From: JANMDR01 sp031409495
GTDB lineage: Bacteria > Pseudomonadota > Gammaproteobacteria > Burkholderiales > Usitatibacteraceae
Length of the DNA stretch: 23,476 nucleotides
Reading direction: 5' to 3'
NCBI GenBank assembly: GCA_031409495.1
Contig: JANNXI010000032.1
Coordinates: 1 to 23,476, forward strand
The position numbers and the translations under genes were made by a program. This document shows, one piece after another, positions 7,201 through 16,225 of this stretch (position 1 is the stretch's first letter; each line of letters begins with the position of its first letter). The notes beneath the pieces were generated by a model. That model had not been told where the DNA came from, did not search any database, and was given only the letters and a program-made list of their open reading frames with translations.

Positions 7201-8199
7201 ATGCATGCCACTTTGCCCCTGCTACGCAGCCGTAAATTCCCCGCCATTTCGCGCGATAAGCTCACAACCTTGCAAGTTAATTTGGGCTACAAGTGTAACC
7301 AGGCGTGTTTTCACTGCCACGTAAATGCCTCGCCTACACGCACCGAAATGATGGATGCTGCGACTGTGGCTGATGTGTTGGCGCTGCTAAAGGCGGCCAA
7401 AATTACCACCCTTGATTTAACTGGCGGCGCGCCAGAATTAAATGAGCACTTTATTGGCCTTGTGCAGGCCGCGCGCGCGCTGGGTGTTCGGGTGATTGAT
7501 CGTTGCAATTTAACGATTCTGGAAGAACCCGGCCAAGAGAATTTAGCGCAATTTTTAGCTGATAATCAGGTGGAAATTTGTGCATCCTTGCCCTGTTACA
7601 GCCAAACAAACGTCGATGCGCAGCGTGGCGAAGGCACGTTTGAAAAATCTATTCGCGGCCTTAAAACCCTGAATTTACTGGGTTATGGGGTGGTAGGTTC
7701 TAGATTAACGCTGAATTTAGTCTACAACCCCGTGGGTGCATTTTTGCCACCCGCGCAAGAAGCGCTACAAGCTGACTACACCAGATTATTGTTTGAAAAT
7801 TTTGGTGTGCACTTTAATAATTTGCTCACCATCACCAATATGCCAATTCAGCGTTTTGGCTCGACGCTAATTTCAAAAAGGCAGTTTGAGCCTTATATGG
7901 ATTTGCTTGTAAGCGCGCATCGGGATGAGAACTTAAATACAGTGATGTGCCGCAGCCTGGTAAGTATCGATTATCAAGGTGACGTGTACGACTGTGATTT
8001 CAATCAAATGCTGGGTTTGCCGTTACGCCTAGAAAACAAACCTAAGGCGCATATTCGTGACTTAATTGGCGCGGCACTAGAGGGCAACGCGATTGCAGTA
8101 CGGGACCACTGCTATGGCTGCACTGCTGGGCGTGGATCAAGCTGCGGTGGGCAGCTTGATGCTACGGTAGAAACAGCAATTGCGATGGCAGCAGAATAG
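7201..8199 (+). CDS. arsS: ArsS-type radical SAM protein (arsenosugar biosynthesis family)
   Basis: 332 aa from the ATG at 7201. The frame is open from a GTG at 7102, but the added 33 residues are hydrophobic and unlike the family, whose start is close to MHATLPLL. No SD site is visible before either start. Radical SAM cluster cysteines are C32, C36 and C39 (GYKCNQACFHCHV), followed by GGAPE at 75-79. The C-terminal Cys-rich part contains VMCRSLVSIDYQGDVYDCDF and DHCYGCTAGRGSSCGG, the signature of the radical SAM/Cys-rich ArsS family. ArsS is proposed to join a 5'-deoxyadenosyl group to dimethylarsinate. No arsM methyltransferase is next to it, so the arsenic role is inferred from the family only. 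It converges with the Yip1 gene, with 2 nt between stops. Confidence 0.88.
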   Translation: MHATLPLLRSRKFPAISRDKLTTLQVNLGYKCNQACFHCHVNASPTRTEMMDAATVADVLALLKAAKITTLDLTGGAPELNEHFIGLVQAARALGVRVIDRCNLTILEEPGQENLAQFLADNQVEICASLPCYSQTNVDAQRGEGTFEKSIRGLKTLNLLGYGVVGSRLTLNLVYNPVGAFLPPAQEALQADYTRLLFENFGVHFNNLLTITNMPIQRFGSTLISKRQFEPYMDLLVSAHRDENLNTVMCRSLVSIDYQGDVYDCDFNQMLGLPLRLENKPKAHIRDLIGAALEGNAIAVRDHCYGCTAGRGSSCGGQLDATVETAIAMAAE

Positions 8200-8201
8200 A
8201 A

Positions 8202-9461
8202 TTACTTCGCCGCAGTTCCGCCAGCGTTTTTCATGCCTTCAAGCTTGCTTAAATCAAGACTGTTTACGGCAGACTTGACGTCGCCAAGGGTTAGGCCGCG
8301 GCCGCTTGCCTTTACCGTAAATCTGTCGGCAAGAATTAATGAATATTCGTTGCTGCCGCCAGTTTTAGAGCTTTTTTCATGAATCGTTCTGCCGCCAGAT
8401 TTATAGGTTTTTTCAGCGCTATTAGCATCTTCTTTTTCACCTTCTACTTTTACCATGCCGGCCATGGCCAAAAAGCCAGCCGCGCTGCCGGCGTCGGAAA
8501 TTTCAAGACGGATTCGCTTCCCTGCGCCGTCGCTGAACTCGGCTTCTGTTAGGGATATAGCCATACCCAGAGCGCCAGTCTTTTCTGATTTGCTCGATGT
8601 TTTAGCTAGGCCAGCAAATGTTTCTGGCACAAATGCCTTCAAGGTAGCCGAATCTAGGGCTTCTACAGCTTTACCGCCGTTCATCGCTGCCCCTAAACCC
8701 GCCATCGCAATGGCTGCGGCTTCTTGTGGATTACCGGCCGCTTTTGCCGCTTCAGATTTTTTGCTAGCTTCTTCCATGCTTTTGCCAAATTGTTCTAGCT
8801 TGGCCATGGGGCTACCTTTATCGAACGTGACGTTGGCTGACGGGGATGACGTGACGGCACTGCCCAAAGCACCAACGCCTGCGCCCACAGCGGTGATCCC
8901 GCCAACAACCAAGCCCATAATGACTGAAATCACGATTGCGCAAACAATCACCACGGCTGTGTAGCCGATGACTTTATCTTCAGGGGAATGCATCACGCCT
9001 CGCAAGCCTGTATAGAGCAAATACACCGAGTAAAATGCGCCCGCCAGCACAAATAGGATACCAATCCACGGCAAAATTTGAAATATCGCTGCGACCCAAG
9101 CTGCAGTCATGCTGTAAACCGCAACCTTTAACGCTTTAGCCGGGTTTTTTTCTGCACCAAAAGAAGGCGCTAATGCATCAATAATTAGTGATAGTACAAA
9201 CACCATTGCTAGGCCCAATACCAGCGCCACGATTGCGCCAACCACGCCCATAACAATTGGCGTGCGTACCGTCATACCCACAAAGGGGATGGTTGTGCCG
9301 ATGAGTGATCCGCTCACAAAGCCTGCCACTGCACCAATTGCCGCTAGTGGTGCCGCATAATTAAGCAATAGTCCCTGCGTGGTGTTCGCTTCCCCCTCGA
9401 TAACCGGCCATTCGGTTTTTGGAGTGAGAAGAATATTCTTAACGCGGTCAATCATGCCCAT
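8202..9461 (-). CDS. Yip1-domain membrane protein with large soluble C-terminal part
   Basis: 419 aa. A strong SD site (AAGGAG, 6-7 nt upstream) fixes the ATG at 9461. The N-terminus (MIDRVKNILLTPKTEWPVIEGE) and about five hydrophobic segments to residue 195 match bacterial Yip1-family proteins, including the W-x-V-I lead-in. After residue 195 comes a Gly/Ala/Ser-rich linker, a charged helix (KLEQFGKSMEEASKKSEAAK), and a soluble region to the end with beta-strand-like stretches (RIRLEISD, YSLILADRFTVKASG). The function is unknown. Bacterial Yip1 proteins are uncharacterised membrane proteins, and the eukaryotic name should not be taken as a trafficking role. It is the only gene of its unit. 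Confidence 0.82.
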   Translation of the reverse strand: MGMIDRVKNILLTPKTEWPVIEGEANTTQGLLLNYAAPLAAIGAVAGFVSGSLIGTTIPFVGMTVRTPIVMGVVGAIVALVLGLAMVFVLSLIIDALAPSFGAEKNPAKALKVAVYSMTAAWVAAIFQILPWIGILFVLAGAFYSVYLLYTGLRGVMHSPEDKVIGYTAVVIVCAIVISVIMGLVVGGITAVGAGVGALGSAVTSSPSANVTFDKGSPMAKLEQFGKSMEEASKKSEAAKAAGNPQEAAAIAMAGLGAAMNGGKAVEALDSATLKAFVPETFAGLAKTSSKSEKTGALGMAISLTEAEFSDGAGKRIRLEISDAGSAAGFLAMAGMVKVEGEKEDANSAEKTYKSGGRTIHEKSSKTGGSNEYSLILADRFTVKASGRGLTLGDVKSAVNSLDLSKLEGMKNAGGTAAK

Positions 9462-9564
9462 GGTGACTCCTTGTGGTGGTATTAATGCGCGATTTGCGCC
9501 TTCGGCTAAATGCTACTAAATGTAACCTTATACAGCTAACTTTTCTCAGTGATATTACTTTCTC

Positions 9565-9578
9565 CTAGCTAAAGCTAG
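9565..9578. repeat. Short palindrome in the Yip1/DUF1800 divergent intergenic region
   Basis: CTAGCT and AGCTAG separated by AA, in the 252-bp gap between two divergent genes. It could be an operator or a chance palindrome. The rest of the gap shows no gene and no confident promoter. The only other clear signal is the GGAG SD site before 9714. Confidence 0.2.
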
Positions 9579-9713
9579 AAAATCTACTTGGTCGCGTTAA
9601 AAATGCGGATTATCTTGCAACAATTGCCGTAATTGCTGTAACACATCATTTTCAAGAACACGGTAGTATTACATTTAGCTAATTATCGTTTTTACGTTAT
9701 CTGGAGAAGTATT

Positions 9714-11909
9714 ATGAATCGCACTTCAACGCCCAATAAGTTACGCCCCTTAAGCGCAATGTGCAAGCGTGCGCTTGCGCTCACTGTAGTAGTGTCCGCG
9801 CTGGCAAGCAATACCGCTTTCGCGGGCACCGTAGATTCTATTGAGTTTTACAACACCAATTTAAAACACTATTTCCGCACAATCGACCCTGCTGAAGCCG
9901 CCGCAATTGATAAAGGTGCTGCCGGTGCAGGCTGGGTACGTACACTGCAAAATTTTGCAGTGTGGCCGAGCGCTAGCGATGTTCCCGGTGTTGCTGTTCC
10001 TGTATGTCGGTTCTATGCATCTGGGCCTAATTCGCATTTCTTTACCGCCGATAACGCCGAATGCCGTGGGCTAATTGATACCGAATCAAATTTTAAAGTA
10101 GCAAATCCCGGTAAAGCTTTTACCGGTTGGGCCTTGGAAGGTACCGCGTTTTATGCACTGCTACCCAACAACGGTAAGTGCGGCGCAGGGACTAAGCCGC
10201 TTTACCGTCACTACAATAATCGTGCAGCGCAAAATGATTCAAACCATCGTTTTGTGGACAACACCGCAGCGGTACAAGATACCGCCGATATAATGTGGCC
10301 GCTTGAAGGTGTGGCGATGTGTCTGCCCGGCGATTCCACTGCGGCCCGTGCGGATGCCGCACGGATGTTGCGCCAAGCGACCTTCGGTGCTACTGCTGCC
10401 GAGATGGCAAAGATTGAAAAAATTGGTGTTAATGATTGGCTTGAGCAGCAGTTTTTAAAGCCCGCCACCAATTACCCAGTTTTGCCTTTTACGGCTTACC
10501 TCCAACCGGATAGCTGTAAAAACAATGGCGCGCTACCGGCTACCGATCCGCAAAATCTCTGCGCGCGCGATAACTACACCATATTTCCAGTACAAATGGC
10601 GTTCTTGAAAAATGCACTCACGGCAGAAGACCAGTTGCGCCAGCGCGTAGCATTTGCGCTGAGCCAAATTTTTGTGACGTCAGCCGTTGAAATAAATATC
10701 GCCTATGGCATGAGTCGTTATCAGCAGATCATGATTGACAACGCCTTTGGCAATTACCGAACGCTGCTGCAACAAGTAACGCTCTCTCCGGTGATGGGGC
10801 GGTATTTAGATATGGCTAACAGCAACAAGCCGGATGCTGCAAGGGGCATCTCTGCCAACGAAAATTTTGGCCGCGAAATTTTGCAGCTGTTTTCGGTTGG
10901 CCTAAATGAAATGAATATGGACGGCACCTTAAAACGTGACGCCGCCGGTGCCGTGATCCCGACTTACAGCCAAGAACGTGTCGAAAATTTTGCACGGGTA
11001 TTCACTGGTTGGACCTATGCCAGCTTTCAGAATTTAGCGCCACCGACGAGAAATAATCCCATTACTTATGATTATCCAATGCTTCCGGTGCAAAGCAATC
11101 ACGACACTGGATCAAAAACGCTGCTGAATGGCAAGATACTTCCAGCCAATCAAACGGCGACCAAAGACCTTGAAGATGCACTCGATAATATTTTTAACCA
11201 CGCCAATGTGCCACCATTTGTTAGCCGCGCATTGATTCAAAAATTAACGGGTGGTGATCCCACCCCAGCGTATGTTGCGCGTGTTGCCGCAGTATTTGTT
11301 AACAACGGCGACGGCGTTCGGGGTGATTTAAAAGCGGTGGTGCGCGCAATTTTGATGGATGTTGAAGCGCGCGGTGAAATTAAAACAGCCAGTAAGTACG
11401 GCAAGCTCAAAGAACCTGTTCTGTTTCTTACAAGCCTAGCGCGTGGCTTAGGCGGCAAAAACGATGGTGTGTATTTCCGCGGCCAGCTCAACGGCTTAGG
11501 GCAAAATATATTTGCATCTGCCACGGTGTTTAACTACTACTCGCCCGAGCATCAAATATCGAATGGCGCTGTAGGCCCAGAGTTTGAAATTCAAAACGCT
11601 ACTACCTCATTTAACAGAGCTAATTTTTTAAACAATGTGGTGATGGGTAATGGTTTCGCACCAGAGCCGTCGGTTGCTGGCTCGGTAGGTACCTATATTG
11701 ACTGGGCACCTTGGCAAGCCTTGAGCGCCACGCCTGCAGCGCTGGTTGATAAACTTAACTGGACATTTGCTGGCGGCACGCTGTCAACGTCAGCACAAAA
11801 AATTATTTCTGACGCAGTTACGTCTGTGGTCGCAACCGATACGCTACTGCGCGCGAAAACCGCCGCTTATCTGACTCTCAATGCTGCGCAAGTTCAAGTG
11901 GAGCGCTAA
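9714..11909 (+). CDS. Secreted DUF1800 protein with N-terminal DUF5648-like domain
   Basis: 731 aa. A GGAG SD site lies 7-9 nt before the ATG. Residues 1-37 form a Sec signal peptide (basic n-region, LALTVVVSALASN core, AFA cleavage). Residues about 40-205 resemble the DUF5648 repeat: EFYNTNLKHYFRT, NSHFFTA and NHRFV occur with the typical aromatic/His pattern. From about 210 (AARMLRQATFGAT) it matches DUF1800: NWL-type helices, QLRQRVAFALSQIFV, NFGREILQLFSVGLNEMN, and the ARVFTGWTY stretch. DUF1800 has no established biochemical activity and is almost always next to a DUF1501 gene, as here. Only 3 nt separate the two, and the SD of the next gene lies inside this gene's end. Likely an exported protein. 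Confidence 0.88.
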   Translation: MNRTSTPNKLRPLSAMCKRALALTVVVSALASNTAFAGTVDSIEFYNTNLKHYFRTIDPAEAAAIDKGAAGAGWVRTLQNFAVWPSASDVPGVAVPVCRFYASGPNSHFFTADNAECRGLIDTESNFKVANPGKAFTGWALEGTAFYALLPNNGKCGAGTKPLYRHYNNRAAQNDSNHRFVDNTAAVQDTADIMWPLEGVAMCLPGDSTAARADAARMLRQATFGATAAEMAKIEKIGVNDWLEQQFLKPATNYPVLPFTAYLQPDSCKNNGALPATDPQNLCARDNYTIFPVQMAFLKNALTAEDQLRQRVAFALSQIFVTSAVEINIAYGMSRYQQIMIDNAFGNYRTLLQQVTLSPVMGRYLDMANSNKPDAARGISANENFGREILQLFSVGLNEMNMDGTLKRDAAGAVIPTYSQERVENFARVFTGWTYASFQNLAPPTRNNPITYDYPMLPVQSNHDTGSKTLLNGKILPANQTATKDLEDALDNIFNHANVPPFVSRALIQKLTGGDPTPAYVARVAAVFVNNGDGVRGDLKAVVRAILMDVEARGEIKTASKYGKLKEPVLFLTSLARGLGGKNDGVYFRGQLNGLGQNIFASATVFNYYSPEHQISNGAVGPEFEIQNATTSFNRANFLNNVVMGNGFAPEPSVAGSVGTYIDWAPWQALSATPAALVDKLNWTFAGGTLSTSAQKIISDAVTSVVATDTLLRAKTAAYLTLNAAQVQVER

Positions 11910-11912
11910 ATC

Positions 11913-13370
11913 ATGAACAACACGATTCAAAATAATGCCTGTACAAGCCCTAAATTAGCGGATCTCCAGCCTATCTCTGGTGCGCCATACATCGCTACTA
12001 AACGCCGTTTTTTGCAAGGCATCTCTAGTATTGGTGCCATCAGTGCGATGGGTTCGTTGCAAAGCTTAAATATTTCTTCAGCTCTCGCGCAAGCCGCTGG
12101 GGCCGATGATTACAAAGCGCTGGTCTGCGTATTTTTGTACGGCGGCAACGATGCCAATAATTTAATTGTGCCCACCGACGCCGCGCAATATGCAATTTAT
12201 TCTGCTGCGCGTGCGGGTATGGCTCCTGGTGGCATTGCATTATCAACAGCAGAATTGCTACCGTTAGCGCCTAAAAGCACCACTGCAAAATACGGCTTGC
12301 ATCCTGCGATGACGTTGCTTAAGCCAATTTGGGACGCTGGGAAAATGGCGGTGATGGCCAATGTTGGTAATTTAGTGGAGCCGCTTACCAAAGCTGATTA
12401 CACCAACGTGAAAAAAGCCAAGCCGGATCAATTGTTTTCGCATTCTGACCAAACATTGCAGTGGCATTCGGCGGTATCAAATGACTATTCCCGCACTGGC
12501 TGGGGCGGGCGCGTTGCTGATGTACTCAATAAAGGCAACACATCAGTCACCATGCCGATGATTACTTCTATTTCTGGCACCGTACTTTATACCGCAGGTA
12601 ACCAGCCACAAGTCATTGCTATTCCTTCTACCGGCACGTTTGGGTTGGGTGGTTTTAACACCACGGCCGCATCAGTAGCGCGCGTTAATGCAGTAAAGGC
12701 GTTAATGAATCTAAACAGCGCCAATGATTTTGTGCGCGAAGCGGACGATATTTTTGCGCAAGCTTTCGATTCTTCTACGGTAATAAATCCGATTATTACA
12801 GCAACTAACACCACCATTACGCCGTTGTTCGTTAACGCAAGAACAGGTATTGGCAATCAACTATTGCAAGTCGCTAAGTTAATCGAAGCACGCGCGGCCA
12901 TTGGCCTAAAGCGGCAAATCTACTTTGTATCCTTGGGAGGTTTTGATACCCATACCAATGAAATTGCGACTCACAATACTTTATATGGTCAGCTGAACAC
13001 GGCTCTCAGTGCGTTCTACAACGCCACCGTACAAATGGGTGTGGCCGATAAAGTCACCACCTTTACAATGTCAGATTTTGGCCGCACCTTAAAGCAAGCC
13101 TCGGGCAGTGGCTCTGATCATGGCTGGGGTAATCACCAAATTATCATCGGCGGCGCAGTTAAGGGCGGCGATTTTTACGGCACGTTCCCCAACCAAACTT
13201 TGGGCGGCCCGGACGATGTTTCCACTAACGGTCGTTGGATTCCCACCACCAGCGTCTCTCAATATGGTGCCACGCTGACAAAGTGGTTTGGCGTGCCGCA
13301 ATCAGATTTAGGCATAGTGTTTCCAAATTTGTATCGGTTTTCAAAGCAGGATATCGGCTTTATGGTCTAG
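11913..13370 (+). CDS. DUF1501 protein with Tat signal, sulfatase-like fold
   Basis: 485 aa. The N-terminus carries a twin-arginine signal, T-K-R31-R32-F-L-Q-G, after an unusually long 30-residue n-region, then a mild hydrophobic core and ALAQA, a likely cleavage site. The mature part matches DUF1501 (alkaline phosphatase/sulfatase superfamily): VCVFLYGGNDANNLIVP near residue 72, SHSDQTLQWHS, GGFDTHTNE, SDFGRTLKQ and SGSDHGWGNHQIIIGG. The Asp/His-rich patches are placed like metal-binding residues of the superfamily, but no substrate is known. Tat export suggests folding, perhaps with a metal, before export. It is co-transcribed with the DUF1800 gene; the GGAG SD overlaps that gene's last codons, so coupling is likely. 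Confidence 0.9.
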   Translation: MNNTIQNNACTSPKLADLQPISGAPYIATKRRFLQGISSIGAISAMGSLQSLNISSALAQAAGADDYKALVCVFLYGGNDANNLIVPTDAAQYAIYSAARAGMAPGGIALSTAELLPLAPKSTTAKYGLHPAMTLLKPIWDAGKMAVMANVGNLVEPLTKADYTNVKKAKPDQLFSHSDQTLQWHSAVSNDYSRTGWGGRVADVLNKGNTSVTMPMITSISGTVLYTAGNQPQVIAIPSTGTFGLGGFNTTAASVARVNAVKALMNLNSANDFVREADDIFAQAFDSSTVINPIITATNTTITPLFVNARTGIGNQLLQVAKLIEARAAIGLKRQIYFVSLGGFDTHTNEIATHNTLYGQLNTALSAFYNATVQMGVADKVTTFTMSDFGRTLKQASGSGSDHGWGNHQIIIGGAVKGGDFYGTFPNQTLGGPDDVSTNGRWIPTTSVSQYGATLTKWFGVPQSDLGIVFPNLYRFSKQDIGFMV

Positions 13371-13393
13371 CAAAAAGTGCCCGAAGAAGCCCG

Positions 13394-13420
13394 AAAACAG
13401 GCCGTTTACGGCCTGTTTTT
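13394..13420 (+). terminator. Rho-independent terminator after the DUF1800/DUF1501 operon
   Basis: AACAGGCCG and CGGCCTGTT form a long perfect stem with a TTTA loop, ending in T5. It starts 24 nt after the DUF1501 stop. This is a textbook intrinsic terminator. Confidence 0.93.
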
Positions 13421-13484
13421 ACGTCAAAACGAGGGAACTCGGTCACGTAAGAATAGTGTTAGCAACCAAGGCCTAACGCAGCTT

Positions 13485-13493
13485 TGGTACAAT
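13485..13493 (+). promoter_or_regulatory. Putative extended -10 promoter for the CHASE2-kinase gene
   Basis: TGGTACAAT fits an extended -10 (TGn plus TACAAT), about 90 nt upstream of the GTG start. No good -35 hexamer lies at the normal distance, which extended -10 promoters can tolerate. This is a by-eye call. Confidence 0.35.
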
Positions 13494-13571
13494 TGAATGC
13501 GTGATCGTGGGCGAGTAACGCGTGACGCTGACGACAAAAATATAGCGACAAAGAATTGCGTCTAATTTTAA

Positions 13572-13577
13572 AAGGAA
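13572..13577 (+). promoter_or_regulatory. Shine-Dalgarno site selecting the GTG start at 13583
   Basis: AAGGAA lies 5 nt before GTG 13583 in the same frame as the kinase. The frame is open upstream to a TTG at 13556, but that codon has no SD and would add nine residues. Confidence 0.7.
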
Positions 13578-13582
13578 ATTCC

Positions 13583-16183
13583 GTGCTAAAAAAAGATGGT
13601 TTTTGGACTAAAGACTGGTTTTTTGCGCTAATAGTGGTCTTAGTAGTTTTGGCGCTCGCGCGCATGACCAATTTCTTTGATGCGCTCGAGACTAAAGCCT
13701 ACGACTTAGGGGTCGTGGCAACATCAAAAACCCCAAGCGATAAAATTGCGATTATCGCCATTGATGATCAATCAATCTCAAATATCGGGCGCTGGCCCTG
13801 GTCACGCGAAGTACACGCGAAAATGATTGATAAGCTCGGTGCTGCAAACGCCAAAGTAATCGGCAATACCATATTCTTCTTTGAGCCTCAGCAAGACCCG
13901 GGACTGCGCTACATCAATGATTTGCTCGCGATGTACAATAAGTCAACGTCGCCAGCATCTGCAACTGATGCGCCGGTTTCCATCGCTACACCTTCAGCCT
14001 TATCTGCGGCCACTAACGCCGCGCTACCCTCTGCCGACCTCGCGCAATTCGGCGCCCTGCTCACTGAGGCTGAGCAAACCCTCAACGCTGATCGCAAGCT
14101 CGCTGCCAGTATTAAAAAAGCCGGCTCGGTTGTGTTACCAACTAACTTTTCAGGTCAGTTAAGTACCGAGCCGCCACAAGGCAAAGCCGATAAACCGCTA
14201 CCGGCAATTGTCAGCAGCTATGCGCTATCTGGCGTAACTGGTGCGGATAATTCCGTGCTCACCGGAAATGGCTTGTTGTACCCAATTGAATCCATTGCGG
14301 CCGGAGCCGTTTTTATGGGGCCGCTCGTGTCGCGCCCCGATATCGCAGATGGTGCAATACGTACCGATCCTTTAGTGCTTGATTACTTTGGGCAACAGTT
14401 CCCGTCCTTTTCAGTCGCCGTCGCAGCCAAAAGTTTGAATTTAACGGCTCAAGATATCAAGGCAACGCTTGGCGAATCAGTGCGAATTGGCAAGCTAAAA
14501 ATTCGCACGGATAGTTCAACCTCGATGCGCACCTACTTTTATAAAGACAAAGGTGGGCAATCGGCGTTTCCAACCGACTCGTTTTTCGATGTTTATTCTG
14601 ACAAAATTCCTGCTTCAAAGTACAAAGACAAAATTGTACTGATTGGTGCGACAGCGCAAGGCACCGGCGCTACGCAAGTAACGCCAGTAAACGCAAATAC
14701 TGATCCTGTTACCACTCTGGCGCATTCTGTATCCAGTATTTTGCAAGAGCACTTTTTTGTTGAGCCTGCATGGGGCCGTTGGGTTACTTTGCTCATGCTG
14801 CTGTTGGTAGCGGCATACCTAATCGCGCTGTTACCAAAGTTGCGGGCAGGGCCGGCAGCGGTGTTTACCGTAGTTTTGCTTGTTGCGCTTATTGCGGCGC
14901 ACTTTGGATTTATGATGGGCGCGGGAATATGGATTCAATTGATGTTACCGGCGGCACTGCTGTTCATTGGCCATTTATTGCTGACGACTAAACGCTTCTT
15001 AATGACCGAGCGTGGCAAAGAAAAATCTGATGCGGAGGGTGCTGAATCCAACCGTATGTTGGGCTTGGCGTTTCAGCAGCAAGGTCAATTGGATATGGCG
15101 TTCGATAAGTTTCGTAAATGCCCAGTCGATGAGCAACTACTCGAAAACGTATATTCCTTGGGCTTGGATTTTGAACGTCGTAGGCAATTTAATAAAGCTG
15201 AAAGCGCGTTTATGTTTATTAAGGACGCCGACCCTAATTTCCGCGACGTCACAGAGCGCACTGCGCGGGCTAAAACCATGTCGGAGACCATTATTTTGGG
15301 CGGATCTTCGGCTGCCAGAACCAATGCTGCAACGATGGTGCTCAGTGGCTCTGGCGAAAAGCCTATGCTTGGCCGTTACTCGATTGAGCGTGAATTGGGC
15401 AAGGGCGCAATGGGTGTGGTGTACTTGGGCAAGGATCCGAAAATTGGCCGTGAAGTCGCAATCAAAACCATGGCGCTATCAGCAGAATTTGAAGGCGAAG
15501 AATTGGAAGAAGCCAAGACCCGTTTCTTCCGGGAAGCCGAATCTGCAGGTCGATTGGATCATCCAAATATCGTTAAAATTTACGATGCGGGCGAAGAGCA
15601 TGATTTGGCCTTTATCGCGATGGAATTTTTAAAAGGTAAAGACTTAGCGCCGCACACAAAAATGCCGAATTTGTTGGAGCTTAATCGGGTACTGAGTATT
15701 GTTGAGCGGGTAGCAGAAGGGCTTGGTCACGCGCACAGTCTCAATATTGTGCACCGGGATATTAAGCCCGCAAACATTATGTATGACGCGGATTTAGACA
15801 TCGTAAAAATTACGGATTTTGGTATTGCGCGCGTTACGGATTCTTCTAAAACCAAAACCGGTATGGTGCTCGGCACGCCAAGCTATATGTCGCCGGAACA
15901 ACTGGCTGGTAAGAAAATTGACGGCCGCTCCGATCTATTTTCGCTTGGCGTCATGCTTTATCAAATGACTTGTGGTCGGTTGCCATTTGAAGGCGAATCG
16001 ATGACGCAACTGATGTTCAAAATCGCCAATCAGGCGCACCCTGATATTTTGGAATACAACCCCGCTCTGCCTGCTTTTGTGCGCGATTTGGTCGATATGT
16101 CTTTAGAAAAAGATTTTGAAAAGCGCGTGCAAAGCGGCAAAGAGTTTGCTGCGGCTATTCGCAGTTTAAGGCAAACAGGCTAA
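13583..16183 (+). CDS. CHASE2-domain transmembrane Ser/Thr protein kinase
   Basis: 866 aa from the GTG. Order: one N-terminal membrane segment (about 11-27); a periplasmic CHASE2 sensor to about 395, opening with IAIIAIDDQSI and GRWPWSREVHAKMI and closing with KDKIVLIGATA; three membrane segments (about 400-470); a cytoplasmic TPR-like linker (MLGLAFQQQGQLDMAFDKF); and a Hanks-type kinase from about 596. The kinase is complete: GKGAMG loop (606-611), VAIK K628, HRDIKPAN with D726, DFG at 745-747, GTPSYMSPEQ activation segment. CHASE2 is an extracytoplasmic sensor of unknown ligand, so this is probably a receptor kinase phosphorylating cytoplasmic proteins. No phosphatase or FHA partner is nearby. 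A 42-nt gap precedes the DUF2889 gene. Confidence 0.93.
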   Translation: MLKKDGFWTKDWFFALIVVLVVLALARMTNFFDALETKAYDLGVVATSKTPSDKIAIIAIDDQSISNIGRWPWSREVHAKMIDKLGAANAKVIGNTIFFFEPQQDPGLRYINDLLAMYNKSTSPASATDAPVSIATPSALSAATNAALPSADLAQFGALLTEAEQTLNADRKLAASIKKAGSVVLPTNFSGQLSTEPPQGKADKPLPAIVSSYALSGVTGADNSVLTGNGLLYPIESIAAGAVFMGPLVSRPDIADGAIRTDPLVLDYFGQQFPSFSVAVAAKSLNLTAQDIKATLGESVRIGKLKIRTDSSTSMRTYFYKDKGGQSAFPTDSFFDVYSDKIPASKYKDKIVLIGATAQGTGATQVTPVNANTDPVTTLAHSVSSILQEHFFVEPAWGRWVTLLMLLLVAAYLIALLPKLRAGPAAVFTVVLLVALIAAHFGFMMGAGIWIQLMLPAALLFIGHLLLTTKRFLMTERGKEKSDAEGAESNRMLGLAFQQQGQLDMAFDKFRKCPVDEQLLENVYSLGLDFERRRQFNKAESAFMFIKDADPNFRDVTERTARAKTMSETIILGGSSAARTNAATMVLSGSGEKPMLGRYSIERELGKGAMGVVYLGKDPKIGREVAIKTMALSAEFEGEELEEAKTRFFREAESAGRLDHPNIVKIYDAGEEHDLAFIAMEFLKGKDLAPHTKMPNLLELNRVLSIVERVAEGLGHAHSLNIVHRDIKPANIMYDADLDIVKITDFGIARVTDSSKTKTGMVLGTPSYMSPEQLAGKKIDGRSDLFSLGVMLYQMTCGRLPFEGESMTQLMFKIANQAHPDILEYNPALPAFVRDLVDMSLEKDFEKRVQSGKEFAAAIRSLRQTG

Positions 16184-16225
16184 GGCTTTTGATATAAACA
16201 GTGTATTGCTCCTAGGTTATTAAAA

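Noticed and set aside
8110..8165. Selenocysteine form of ArsS
   Set aside because: Some ArsS relatives are selenoproteins, but the Cys-rich end here has ordinary Cys codons and no in-frame TGA.
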